DNA of 62,997 bases from an uncultured Clostridia bacterium. GTDB taxonomy: Bacteria; Bacillota; Clostridia; Oscillospirales; Acutalibacteraceae. The stretch spans positions 1 through 62,997 of the forward strand of contig CALEJF010000005.1 of the NCBI GenBank assembly GCA_937898625.1. The letters run 5' to 3'. Shown in pieces: positions 50,165 through 58,681 of this stretch. The notes below the pieces were generated by a model. It worked only from the letters and a program-made list of their open reading frames with translations, did no database searches and was not told the origin of the DNA. A program made the translations under genes and the position numbers. Every line of letters begins with the position of its first letter. The first letter of the stretch is position 1.

Positions 50165-50836
50165 TTATTTAAGTTTTGCGACAAGACGATGAATAGGAAG
50201 CTCCATGTCAACGAATTTCTGCTCATATTCTGTAACAATATTTCCTTCAAAATCGCTTTTATGTAAATCAAGTGAGATTTCAGAGAGAACAAATCCATTT
50301 TGCGAAAAACTCTCTATGGAATACTCAAAAAAGCCCTGACTGTCAGTTTTCTGTGCAATAAAACCATCATCAACAAGCAATTTTTTATAAATGTCTAAAA
50401 ACAATTTGCTTGTTAGTCTGTGACTTTCGTGACGGGATTTTGGAAATGGTGTACTGAAATTAAGATAAATCTCGCTAACAGTTTTTTCTCTCATAAAAAG
50501 AGGAAGATATTCTGCCTTCATTTCAAGAAAACGAATATTCTCGATGCCCTCTTTCTTGACCAATTCACAAGCTTCAACTAAAACAGTTGGCACACACTCA
50601 ATAGCTATAATGTTTTTATCGGGATTTCGCTTTGCATATTCGCAGGCGAATTGTCCCTTACCGCAACCGATTTCCATTACAATAGGGGCGTTTCGTCCGA
50701 ATATTTCGTCAAGGTCAAAGAACTTCTCATTTTCCTCGTCCGTACGGAAGTCAAAAGACTCCAATGTGTAGGGAATACGCAAATCGCTGCAATTTTCTCG
50801 TCTGGATGTAAGATTTCTAATTTTTCTTGGTCTCAT
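50165..50836 (-). CDS. trmB: tRNA (guanine-N7-)-methyltransferase
   Basis: A 223-residue SAM-dependent enzyme that makes m7G46 in tRNA. The SAM motif VMEIGCGKGQFACEYA, AIECVPTVL, the substrate-site YLNFSTPFPKSRHESHRL and the C-terminal YEQKFVDMELPIHRL fit TrmB; the usual FSDPWPKxRH reads FSTPFPKSRH here. It is the last gene of the tmk operon, seven bases after the YhhN gene. Confidence 0.95.
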   Translation of the reverse strand: MRPRKIRNLTSRRENCSDLRIPYTLESFDFRTDEENEKFFDLDEIFGRNAPIVMEIGCGKGQFACEYAKRNPDKNIIAIECVPTVLVEACELVKKEGIENIRFLEMKAEYLPLFMREKTVSEIYLNFSTPFPKSRHESHRLTSKLFLDIYKKLLVDDGFIAQKTDSQGFFEYSIESFSQNGFVLSEISLDLHKSDFEGNIVTEYEQKFVDMELPIHRLVAKLK

Positions 50837-50842
50837 AGTGTT

Positions 50843-51592
50843 TTATACCTTAATAAATAAAATTGATGTTGATAAAAGTAATTGTGCAAGGAAATAGGCA
50901 TATAAGCTGACTGTTTTAATAATCTTGTTACCTTTTCCACTACCTAAAAGTCGAATTCCTAATGTCAGGTCGGATATAAAGAATAAAATTCCGCCAACAA
51001 GAAGAATAATCATACCGATAAGTCCGTTTTCTGCCCCTGATATATAATATGTAATACCAAAAACAAAAGATTTAATGAGCATTACAAGAAGAAACATACT
51101 GTATAAGTATAGTGTAATCTGCATAAACAGATTTTTGAATTCAAATTTGAAAACAGGTTTCAGCACAAGTGCAAAGGCTATAAACAGAACAAGAAATACG
51201 ATAATTTCGGGAATGGTAAAGAAATTATAGTTTGTTACTAATGAAGCGGTTGTCTTTACAAAAGCGGAAACATAGAAAATATGTCCCACTAAAAACCCAG
51301 CCGCACCAATATAAACAACGGACATTCTTGGATTTCCCGGTGGGTGAGGGATGTGCATAAACAAATCCCCAAACCAACCTAAAAGTAAACCTATAATCAT
51401 AAGATTTGCATATTGTGATTGGTTGTTTGTAATTAACATCCCCAAAACACCAATTCCAACAAAAGCTGTTGCCGCAACCATCTTGCAAGAAAGAGATTTC
51501 TTTGATGGCTCAGGCCAATATGCCCTGTCATAAAGTGGCACGAAAATAAAGAAGAGAATATAACATATCCCCAATAAAACTTTTAATCCCAT
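50843..51592 (-). CDS. YhhN family membrane protein (lysoplasmalogenase-type)
   Basis: A 249-residue protein with about eight membrane helices. LGWFGDLFMHIP, GAAGFLVGHIFYVSAF and VGGILFFISDLTLGI are the conserved Asp/His-bearing segments of the YhhN/TMEM86 family, some of which hydrolyse the vinyl-ether bond of lysoplasmalogens. Anaerobic Clostridia often contain plasmalogens, which would fit, but activity is inferred from family only. It lies within the housekeeping operon. Confidence 0.8.
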   Translation of the reverse strand: MGLKVLLGICYILFFIFVPLYDRAYWPEPSKKSLSCKMVAATAFVGIGVLGMLITNNQSQYANLMIIGLLLGWFGDLFMHIPHPPGNPRMSVVYIGAAGFLVGHIFYVSAFVKTTASLVTNYNFFTIPEIIVFLVLFIAFALVLKPVFKFEFKNLFMQITLYLYSMFLLVMLIKSFVFGITYYISGAENGLIGMIILLVGGILFFISDLTLGIRLLGSGKGNKIIKTVSLYAYFLAQLLLSTSILFIKV

Positions 51593-51601
51593 AAATAACC
51601 C

Positions 51602-52822
51602 TTATTTCTCTTTCCTTAACAATGTTCCTGCAGGGAACACCAAATCGGTTTTGATTTTAACTATCATCATTGGGTGTGGTGCAGAGTCAATCTCGTTTCC
51701 GTCTTTGTCAAAAAGTTCTTCTGCGGTAAAAACAACAGGCTCGGTTGATGGCTGAAGTGCATCGAGGACATCACCACGAGAAAACTTATTTCTCTGCTCA
51801 ACAATCAAATATCCGTCCTTGCAGTCCTTAACCTCTGCCATAACATCATAGTGACGCTTGTATCCGCCCTCAAAGCTGATATTTGCATCTTCGTTAGGTG
51901 CGTTGAAATAGAAGCCTGTGCAGTAATCACGATAGCTTACTTTGTAAACCTCGTCAATTGCCCATTGAGGGGCTTTAAAAGCATCTGACGGATTTTTTAT
52001 ATATTCGTCAATAGCAACACGATAAGCATTTGTAATCACTGCTGCGTAGTAAGCAGATTTTGCTCTGCCTTCAATTTTAAAACTTGAAATACCCGCTTTA
52101 ACCATTTCAGGAATATGCTCAATCATACACATATCCTTTGAATTGAGAATATATGTACCTTCTTTAGAGTCCTGAATAGGGAAATACATTCCGTCGCGTT
52201 TAACTTCCATAATAGCATATTCCCAACGACAGGGTTGTGCACACTCGCCACGGTTAGCATCGCGATTAACAAGATAGTTTGAAAGTAAACATCTGCCGGA
52301 AAAGGAAACGCACATTGCGCCGTGAACAAAACACTCAATTTCAAGGTCTTTTGGTACTTTTGCTCTGATTTCTGCAATTTCAGTCATAGAGAGTTCCCTT
52401 GCAGTAACAACGCGGGAAGCACCCATATTGTAAAACTCATTTGCAGTAACATAGTTAACTATTCCCGCTTGTGTAGAAATGTGAATAGGTACATTTGGTG
52501 CATATTTTTTGCAAAGAGAAAGCACACCTATATCGGCAACAATAAATGCATCAACGCCAATATCTGCCCATTTTTCAAGATAGGCAGGGAGTTTTAAAAT
52601 CTCGTCATTTCTTGCCAATGTGTTGCAGGTAAGATACACTTTAACACCCTTTGCGTGGCAAAGTTTAACAGCTTCCTCTAATTGTTCAAAATTGAAATTC
52701 TGTGGTGCTGCTCTCATACCGAAAGCGTCACCACCAAGATAAACTGCATCGGCACCATACATTAAAGCGGCTTCCAGTCGCTCGCGGTCACCGGCAGGGG
52801 AAAGTAATTCGGGTATAATCAT
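51602..52822 (-). CDS. Peptidase U32 family protein (TrhP-like tRNA hydroxylation protein)
   Basis: A 406-residue U32 protein. N-terminal PELLSPAGDRERLEAALMYGADAVYLGG, at residues 3-30, and the family signature IECFVHGAMCVSFSGRCLLS are present. Cysteines in GRCLLSN and RGECAQPCRW are likely iron-sulfur or prephenate-site ligands in the TrhP/RlhA group. TrhP works in 5-hydroxyuridine formation at U34 of tRNA; a protease role is now doubted. In Bacillus, U32 genes lie beside yrrL (mltG), as here (4-base gap), supporting the TrhP assignment. Confidence 0.87.
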   Translation of the reverse strand: MIIPELLSPAGDRERLEAALMYGADAVYLGGDAFGMRAAPQNFNFEQLEEAVKLCHAKGVKVYLTCNTLARNDEILKLPAYLEKWADIGVDAFIVADIGVLSLCKKYAPNVPIHISTQAGIVNYVTANEFYNMGASRVVTARELSMTEIAEIRAKVPKDLEIECFVHGAMCVSFSGRCLLSNYLVNRDANRGECAQPCRWEYAIMEVKRDGMYFPIQDSKEGTYILNSKDMCMIEHIPEMVKAGISSFKIEGRAKSAYYAAVITNAYRVAIDEYIKNPSDAFKAPQWAIDEVYKVSYRDYCTGFYFNAPNEDANISFEGGYKRHYDVMAEVKDCKDGYLIVEQRNKFSRGDVLDALQPSTEPVVFTAEELFDKDGNEIDSAPHPMMIVKIKTDLVFPAGTLLRKEK

Positions 52823-52826
52823 TTAT

Positions 52827-54407
52827 TTAGCCCTCTTTGTTTGCTTTTTCGACTAATTTACCATTTGCCTCGTGTTGCTTAATTGTTTCGGCAAGGTAGA
52901 TTTTTCCTTTGTTGTCGTGTCTGAAATAATAATTTTTAGATGCAGTAGGATAAAGTGCAGCCTCGATTGCAGCCTTACCGGGATTGCAGATAGCACCTGC
53001 AGGAAGTCCCTCACATTGGTAAGTCCAGTAATTATCTTCGTACTTACTTCTTTCAGCAGTTGATGGCACTCTTGGGTGAATGCTGTTTTCGATATAATCC
53101 CATGTTGAGTCACAGTCAAGAGTAGGATACACACCGGGACGATTGAGTCTGTTGTGGAGAACGGAAGAAATCTGATTGAACTGAGTCTTGCCGTTACCTT
53201 CTTTTTCAACAATGGAAGCAAGTCGGATGACTTCGTCAGGTGTCATACCCAATTCGGTTGCCTTTGCAGCATATTCTTCTGTCCAGATACTCTTGAACTT
53301 ATTAAGGAACTTTCTGATAACAGATGCAGGGTCAGCACCTTGCTCAAACTCGTATGTTGCAGGGTACATATATCCTTCAAGAATAAGATAACGGTCCTCT
53401 TTATTCTTAATTTTTGCTATAAAATCATATTCTGCAGAGAAATCAATAGTGTCAAGAACCTTGTAAAGAGAATCCGAAGAACAAATCTTATTCTTCTCGA
53501 GTCTTTCAAAAATCTGGTCAATTGTAAAGCCTTCAGGAATAACTATGCTTATAAGCTTACCGCGGGTTGCGGTTGTCTGGAAACGGTTAAGCATTTTTTC
53601 AACACCCATATCAGGAGTGAGGTAATAAACACCAGGAAGGTACTTATCATCACTGAATCCCATAATTTTTGCAAAGATATTACAGAAGATACGGTTTTTA
53701 ATGAGCCCTGCCTTGTCAAGAACCTTTATGGCATCGGATGTGTCTGCATCGTTTGGCAAAACAACCTCGATAGGTTCTGGTGTTGGCTCACGGTTAATTG
53801 CAAGAACATCGTTAACACAACTAAGTGCAAAAATTGAGATAATTATAGAAATAACAACACAGATTCCACAGGCAATAAGGCTTTTGGAACTTGCCCTTAA
53901 AAAGTCTTGTAATGCAACAGAATTAACTTTTAATTTACCGTCAGCAATATAGAAGATTTTTTCTTCATTAGGTCTTTTTGTCTTTTGCTGTCCGTCTTTT
54001 TTTGAATTCTGAGTATGCTCACGGTTTACAACAATATTGTCGTATTCGTTATTAGAATAATCTATGTTAACATTAAATCTGTCACCACGACGGAAACTGT
54101 CCCCTGTACTACGGGTTGTAGTTGTACTTTCAGTATTTCTTCGTGTAGTACCCGATTGATTACCTCTGCTTCGAAAGGCATTTTTCAAGTCTACATCAAA
54201 AGAATTTTCCGTATTTCGGCTTGTCCGTGAAGTAGGATTAGATTTTTTTTGTTGTAGGAAACTCTTTTTGGATTTTTCTTTGTCAGGTGCAGATTTTTTT
54301 TCAGTCTGTTCACCGTTCAAAGGCTTACTTGGAAGAGCTCCCCCTGCGTATTCTTCTAAAAGGTCGTCATAACTATTGTTTGAAAAACCGTCCTGGAATT
54401 TATTCAT
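52827..54407 (-). CDS. mltG: Endolytic murein transglycosylase MltG
   Basis: A 526-residue membrane protein that cleaves nascent glycan strands and so sets their length. The first 165 residues are cytoplasmic and low-complexity (Ser/Thr/Asn/Arg-rich), followed by a membrane helix (about 172-195, LIACGICVVISIIISIFAL). The YceG/LysM-like region contains LILEGYMYPATYEF and the catalytic Glu in ASIVEKEG. SVLHNRLNRPGVYPTLDCDSTW and the C-terminal ASKNYYFRHD complete the family pattern. The long N-terminal tail exceeds E. coli MltG. It starts at ATGA overlapping the cyclo-ligase stop, with a GGAGG site. Confidence 0.94.
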   Translation of the reverse strand: MNKFQDGFSNNSYDDLLEEYAGGALPSKPLNGEQTEKKSAPDKEKSKKSFLQQKKSNPTSRTSRNTENSFDVDLKNAFRSRGNQSGTTRRNTESTTTTRSTGDSFRRGDRFNVNIDYSNNEYDNIVVNREHTQNSKKDGQQKTKRPNEEKIFYIADGKLKVNSVALQDFLRASSKSLIACGICVVISIIISIFALSCVNDVLAINREPTPEPIEVVLPNDADTSDAIKVLDKAGLIKNRIFCNIFAKIMGFSDDKYLPGVYYLTPDMGVEKMLNRFQTTATRGKLISIVIPEGFTIDQIFERLEKNKICSSDSLYKVLDTIDFSAEYDFIAKIKNKEDRYLILEGYMYPATYEFEQGADPASVIRKFLNKFKSIWTEEYAAKATELGMTPDEVIRLASIVEKEGNGKTQFNQISSVLHNRLNRPGVYPTLDCDSTWDYIENSIHPRVPSTAERSKYEDNYWTYQCEGLPAGAICNPGKAAIEAALYPTASKNYYFRHDNKGKIYLAETIKQHEANGKLVEKANKEG

Positions 54408-54967
54408 AGGATTACCTCCTTGAGAATGTGCTGTGTTACTAATATATTTATCTTCATATCAAATTCATCGGTGGGCAGGGTGTGGCTTAACATTTCTCCA
54501 TAGCAAGGACAGATGCTTACACCCTTGAAACCCTTTAAAAACCTATCGTAATATCCCTTGCCATAGCCAATTCTGTAACCATTTTCTGTGACAGAAAGGC
54601 AGGGGACAATTACTATATCATTTTCTTTTTGTTTATAATCCTTGCAATAGGCTTTAGGCTCAAGAATGTTGTACATACCACATTGTAAATCAACAAGAGA
54701 ATCAACTTTTCTAAATTCCATATTTCCGAATTTATCAAGACATACAGGGTAAAAAACTTGTTTGTTTTCCAATCTGCATCTCTCCACAATAAAACTTGTG
54801 TCAAATTCTTCGTCCGATGAAGCAAAAACCAAAACCTGACTTGCATTTTTAAAGTAATCAGTATTGATAATCTTTTCACTGATTTCCTTATCGTATATTA
54901 TCTTTTTCTCTTTTGGTATATCTTTTCGCTTTTTTAAAAGCAGTTTTCGTGTTTCTTTTTTATCCAT
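54404..54967 (-). CDS. 5-formyltetrahydrofolate cyclo-ligase
   Basis: A 187-residue enzyme making 5,10-methenyl-THF from 5-formyl-THF and ATP. KKETRKLLLKKRKDIP, the substrate loop FYPVC and the ATP-site signature GYRIGYGKGYYDRFL are clear. The start ATG 54967 lies inside the last codons of the DJ-1 gene (overlap 8 bases), so translation is coupled; a longer TTG start further upstream is possible. Confidence 0.92.
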   Translation of the reverse strand: MDKKETRKLLLKKRKDIPKEKKIIYDKEISEKIINTDYFKNASQVLVFASSDEEFDTSFIVERCRLENKQVFYPVCLDKFGNMEFRKVDSLVDLQCGMYNILEPKAYCKDYKQKENDIVIVPCLSVTENGYRIGYGKGYYDRFLKGFKGVSICPCYGEMLSHTLPTDEFDMKINILVTQHILKEVIL

Positions 54968-55508
54968 TAAATATCTGTAATGATGCTCGAATTTTCTTTG
55001 CTTCAAGTGGGTTTGTGAGAATTTCTGCTATTTGTAAACCGAATTCAATAGCACTGCCCATACCTTTTGCAGTGATAAAGATTCCGTCTTTAACCACAAA
55101 ATCTTTTGAAACCTCCGCACCAAAAAGTTCTTCCTCAAATCCCGGGAAACAAGTTGCCTTTTTACCATTCAAAAGTCCCTTATGACCTAAAATTGACGGT
55201 GCTGCACAAATAGCACATACTAATTTGTCATTCTGGACTGCCCAGTCAATAGCCTTTTGAACAACGGCACTTTTTTCAAGATTTAATGTACCGGGCATAC
55301 CACCTGGAAGAACAATAGCTTCAACTTTTTCGTCAAGAATTAAATCTCTTTCGTAAATATCAGCGGCAACCGGAATCTGATGTGAGCCGATAACAAAATC
55401 TTCACCCACACCAACTGTGATTACATCAAGCTCTGCACGACGAAGCACATCCACAACTGCAAGTGCCTCAATTTCTTCAAATCCGGGTGCTAAAAATACA
55501 TAAATCAT
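54960..55508 (-). CDS. DJ-1/PfpI family protein
   Basis: A 182-residue DJ-1/ThiJ/YajL-type protein. VFLAPGFEEIEAL contains the conserved Glu, VLPGGMPGTLNL the oxyanion loop, and VCAICAAPSIL the nucleophilic elbow Cys. Proposed activities include glyoxalase/deglycase or oxidative-stress sensing; none can be chosen from sequence. It is embedded in the housekeeping operon, four bases after the GNAT gene. Confidence 0.9.
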   Translation of the reverse strand: MIYVFLAPGFEEIEALAVVDVLRRAELDVITVGVGEDFVIGSHQIPVAADIYERDLILDEKVEAIVLPGGMPGTLNLEKSAVVQKAIDWAVQNDKLVCAICAAPSILGHKGLLNGKKATCFPGFEEELFGAEVSKDFVVKDGIFITAKGMGSAIEFGLQIAEILTNPLEAKKIRASLQIFNG

Positions 55509-55512
55509 AATC

Positions 55513-56232
55513 TCACTCCAATGTAATACCTATATAACAATTTAAATTTCTTATTTCTTCATTTTCTGTTTTAATCATGGAGGGGATATAGTCATTTCCA
55601 AAATCTATATCACCCTTAATAGTTGTTCCTGTTTTTTTATATTTTTCAGGAATACTGTTAAAATCACCTATTGCATTTTGGATTACAATTTCGTCATCGT
55701 CAAAAACGAGCCCGAAATCTGTGATTTCTCCACCATAAACAACACAAGATTTTTTCCAATAATCAATTATTGATTCATCAAATTCTAATTCGTATCGGTA
55801 ATTCAGTTTTTCTCTATTTTCAGGTGTTGTGCCATCAAAAATGAGTTTTCTGCTTATTCCAAATCTATCAAAACCACATTTTGCGTAGTAATCAAAAAGG
55901 GAAGTTTCTGCAGGGACTAAAAAGAGGAAGTCAAAACCATTTTTCTGGCAGTATTCATAAGAAAAGTCAAGCAATTCTTTCATATACCCTTTGCCACGAT
56001 GAGAATATTTTGTCATAGCACAATAAACGCATTTTCCCTCATATTTGCCAATTTTACAGGGCAAGAGAAAAAGGGAGGAAGCAATCTCACCATCAATTTT
56101 GATAATAGGAGTAACTACATCATTAAACACATTATCAAAAAAGTATTCTATAACCTGACTATTCTCTAAAAAAGTCATCTGCCAAAGGTTGGAGAGTTCT
56201 TTTTTGTCATTTATACTTGCAAATTCAATCAT
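55513..56232 (-). CDS. GNAT family N-acetyltransferase
   Basis: A 239-residue protein. The N-terminal 130 residues form a GNAT fold: CVYCAMTKYSHRGKGYMKELLDF is the acetyl-CoA loop (RGKGYM) and FDYYAKCGF the C-terminal GNAT motif. The last 100 residues are an extra domain of the Eis/DUF4081-like arrangement. The substrate is unknown. It follows the DUF2156 gene by 2 bases. Confidence 0.82.
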   Translation of the reverse strand: MIEFASINDKKELSNLWQMTFLENSQVIEYFFDNVFNDVVTPIIKIDGEIASSLFLLPCKIGKYEGKCVYCAMTKYSHRGKGYMKELLDFSYEYCQKNGFDFLFLVPAETSLFDYYAKCGFDRFGISRKLIFDGTTPENREKLNYRYELEFDESIIDYWKKSCVVYGGEITDFGLVFDDDEIVIQNAIGDFNSIPEKYKKTGTTIKGDIDFGNDYIPSMIKTENEEIRNLNCYIGITLE

Positions 56233-56234
56233 AA

Positions 56235-57119
56235 TTATCCTTTGTAAATTGCAGAATACTTAATAACTAATCTGTGTGGCTGGTAGGAGAGTTTTGCTCT
56301 GCGTAACCCTTCACTGCCAGTATCTTCTTCACGGTTTATAAATTCGTATCTGTCCTGTAATTGTCGTGCAAATTCACGATTTATCATCTGATAAGCACCA
56401 CGGATATTGCCATAAGCCTTTTCAACATGAGTGCAGAAGGTGTTATCATTTAATCTTTCACCAAAAGTGAATGCAACAATCTCACCTTGAATTGTAAGGA
56501 CACCACCCTCAAAACCGATTTTAAAATAATCTTTCAAGGCTTTTCGGATAGCAAGACATTCCTCGCTAATTTCCTCGGGATTTTTTTGAAGATTTAAACC
56601 TTCCCAGTGGTCATTTAAAAGTAAACATTGGTGAATATTATCTTCATTTATAGGTTCATACTTCCAGTCGAAAGTCTTTTCAAAATAGGAAATATGGTTT
56701 TTCTTGCTGTGGTACCTTCTGCCAATAAGATTTGCTAAATCATCGGATTTATAAAGGTAATCAAAGAAGTCCCTTGTTTCCTGAATTTCAAATTGCTTCG
56801 GGAAAATGTAATTTAACTCATCCTTATCTTTTTCTGTAAGACCAAAGAATTCAAGTCTAATTCCAAGTTTCTTTGAGTAGTCAATAAGCTTTAATATAGT
56901 AGATTTTTTGTCACCGTTTCCGATGGGGTAGCAAAAAACAGGCTCATCAGTAAAATCTGCAGAAACAAAAATTCCATTATCATTACATATTCTGTTGTCG
57001 TAGATGTCCGACCACATATAAATATTACCGAAACAGTATTCACAACAGTCAGTCTGACCATCCATAAAGGCTTTTGTTACCCATTCTTTATCTTGGAGGG
57101 TAGGTGAATGGAAATCCAT
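56235..57119 (-). CDS. DUF2156 protein (phosphatidylglycerol lysyltransferase C-terminal-like)
   Basis: A 294-residue soluble protein of two GNAT-like halves. RRYHSKKNHISYFEKTF and GFEGGVLTIQGEIVAFTFGE are typical of the domain that in MprF transfers aminoacyl groups from tRNA to lipid, but the membrane flippase part is missing. It could act on another amine acceptor. Its ATG overlaps the tmk stop by one base (TAATG). Confidence 0.85.
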   Translation of the reverse strand: MDFHSPTLQDKEWVTKAFMDGQTDCCEYCFGNIYMWSDIYDNRICNDNGIFVSADFTDEPVFCYPIGNGDKKSTILKLIDYSKKLGIRLEFFGLTEKDKDELNYIFPKQFEIQETRDFFDYLYKSDDLANLIGRRYHSKKNHISYFEKTFDWKYEPINEDNIHQCLLLNDHWEGLNLQKNPEEISEECLAIRKALKDYFKIGFEGGVLTIQGEIVAFTFGERLNDNTFCTHVEKAYGNIRGAYQMINREFARQLQDRYEFINREEDTGSEGLRRAKLSYQPHRLVIKYSAIYKG

Positions 57120-57784
57120 TAAATAATCTCCTTAACTATAGCAAAGATAGTATTTCCTATTTCTTCAATAGACAAGGGCTCGTCACCCTCAAAACACTTA
57201 ACAACATTCCAGTTAAATCTGTCTGCAGTATAAAGTGCTGCCTCACGGCAAGATTTAAGGTATTCAACATTTGCCTCGTGAACATCCTTTTTAGTTTCCT
57301 CGCCGTTATATCTTTTTGACATAAGTCGCTGTGAAATATCAACATCCATATCAAGGTAAATAACTGCATCGGGCTTTGGAATTTCCATCATTTCATATTC
57401 TGTATAGAAAAGCCAGTCAAGATACTTGTCCCATTCTTCCTTAGGGAGTTTAACTGTCTGATGCACTGCATTTGATGTTGTGTAACGGTCTGCAAGAATG
57501 AGTGTACCGTTGTTGTAGTCGTCACCCCAGATATTCTTGTAACTTGCATATCTGTCCACCGCATAGAAAAGTGATGCAGAATAAATGTTGACATCTGCAG
57601 GGTTGCTACCAAATTCACCATTCAAATACATCTTAACAAGTGTGCTTGACTTGTTGTCATAGTCAGGGAGTTTAATCTGACGGAGTTCTATATTATTTTC
57701 AATCAGTTTTTGTTTTAAGAGTTCAACCTGAGTGGATTTTCCGCTTCCGTCAAGCCCCTCAATTACTATCATTTTCTTTTTCAT
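57119..57784 (-). CDS. tmk: Thymidylate kinase
   Basis: A 221-residue dTMP kinase: P-loop GLDGSGKST, the DR(Y/F/H) motif ADRYTTSNAVHQ and a LID region after DMDVDISQRLMSKRYNGEE. It makes dTDP for DNA synthesis. It is the first gene of a nine-gene minus-strand run with gaps or overlaps of 1-10 bases down to trmB. A TATAAT box lies about 35 bases before the start. Confidence 0.93.
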   Translation of the reverse strand: MKKKMIVIEGLDGSGKSTQVELLKQKLIENNIELRQIKLPDYDNKSSTLVKMYLNGEFGSNPADVNIYSASLFYAVDRYASYKNIWGDDYNNGTLILADRYTTSNAVHQTVKLPKEEWDKYLDWLFYTEYEMMEIPKPDAVIYLDMDVDISQRLMSKRYNGEETKKDVHEANVEYLKSCREAALYTADRFNWNVVKCFEGDEPLSIEEIGNTIFAIVKEII

Positions 57785-57943
57785 TTAAAAATCCTCATTA
57801 TTCACCTAATTATACAGAATATATTATAACAAAGAATTTTTAATAATACAATATTAAATGAAAATAAAATACATATTTACATGTTCGTTTTGCATTCCTT
57901 TTGTACCCACATCAAAGTGTAGAAAGCAGTCCACTTTTTAGGG

Positions 57944-57972
57944 TTGAAAATGAAAAAGAAATATTGTAAAAT
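57944..57972 (+). promoter_or_regulatory. Promoter of the PAP2 phosphatase gene
   Basis: TTGAAA (57944-57949), 17-base spacer, TAAAAT (57967-57972), 31 bases before ATG 58004. Confidence 0.75.
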
Positions 57973-58003
57973 ATTCTCATAAAATTAATAAAGGAGATTG
58001 GAT

Positions 58004-58630
58004 ATGGATTTTTCAGTTTTTGACTCATTTGATATGAGCGTATTCACATTCTTCGGTGAATATATTCAGAGTGCAACAATGAATATTGTGGCTGAGTTTA
58101 TCACCTTCTTTGGTGGTTCTGAATTTGTTACACCAATGGCAGTTTTGGGTGCTCTTTTGATTCCATTTAAAAAGACACGCAAGTTCGGTATGGCAGTTCT
58201 TTTTGCGGTGCTTGTGGGAACACTTCTTACAAATCTTGTTATGAAGCCACTTTTCGCAAGACCAAGACCTTATGTTTACTATGCAGACAACCCGTTGTTT
58301 ATGAACTGGTATGATTTTGCAGGTGCACATGTGGAAAGCGATAAATCCTTCCCATCAGGTCATACAACTGCTGCTTTTGAATTAGGTATTGCTATGTTCT
58401 TGGTACTTAACAAGAAATATAGTTGGGTATTCCCTGTTGTTTCTGTTCTTGTTGGTCTTTCAAGAATTTATCTGATGGTACACTATGTAACAGATGTTCT
58501 TGGTGGCGTGTGTGTTGGTGTATTTGCAGGTATTATGGGTTATCTCATTATGAAAGCAATTATGAAAAAGACGGAAAACACAAAATTTGCTCAATTTGAC
58601 TTGGCAGAAAAGTTTAAAAAGAAAGCATAA
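58004..58630 (+). CDS. PAP2-type membrane phosphatase
   Basis: A 208-residue protein with about five to six membrane helices and the full lipid phosphatase signature: KPLFARPRP, FPSGHTTA with catalytic His, and SRIYLMVHYVTDVLGG. Possible substrates are undecaprenyl pyrophosphate, phosphatidic acid or phosphatidylglycerol phosphate. The start ATG 58004 follows AAAGGAGAT; an in-frame TTG two codons earlier is less likely. The PBP gene follows, with a terminator hairpin between. Confidence 0.92.
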   Translation: MDFSVFDSFDMSVFTFFGEYIQSATMNIVAEFITFFGGSEFVTPMAVLGALLIPFKKTRKFGMAVLFAVLVGTLLTNLVMKPLFARPRPYVYYADNPLFMNWYDFAGAHVESDKSFPSGHTTAAFELGIAMFLVLNKKYSWVFPVVSVLVGLSRIYLMVHYVTDVLGGVCVGVFAGIMGYLIMKAIMKKTENTKFAQFDLAEKFKKKA

Positions 58631-58644
58631 GAAAGTTTAAAAAT

Positions 58645-58681
58645 AATCACTCGTGTCAATACTCAACACGGGTGATTTTTT
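58645..58681 (+). terminator. Hairpin/terminator abutting the PBP start codon
   Basis: AATCACTCGTGT pairs with ACACGGGTGATT (58645-58656, 58666-58677), then T5. The PBP ATG begins at 58682, and GGGTGAT in the right arm is its only SD-like sequence, so the hairpin could also hide the ribosome site. Confidence 0.8.

Noticed and set aside
53154..53837. 227-codon plus-strand open frame opposite mltG
   Set aside because: The opposite strand is a convincing MltG; this frame is Cys/Phe/Asn-rich with no SD or family signal, a shadow.
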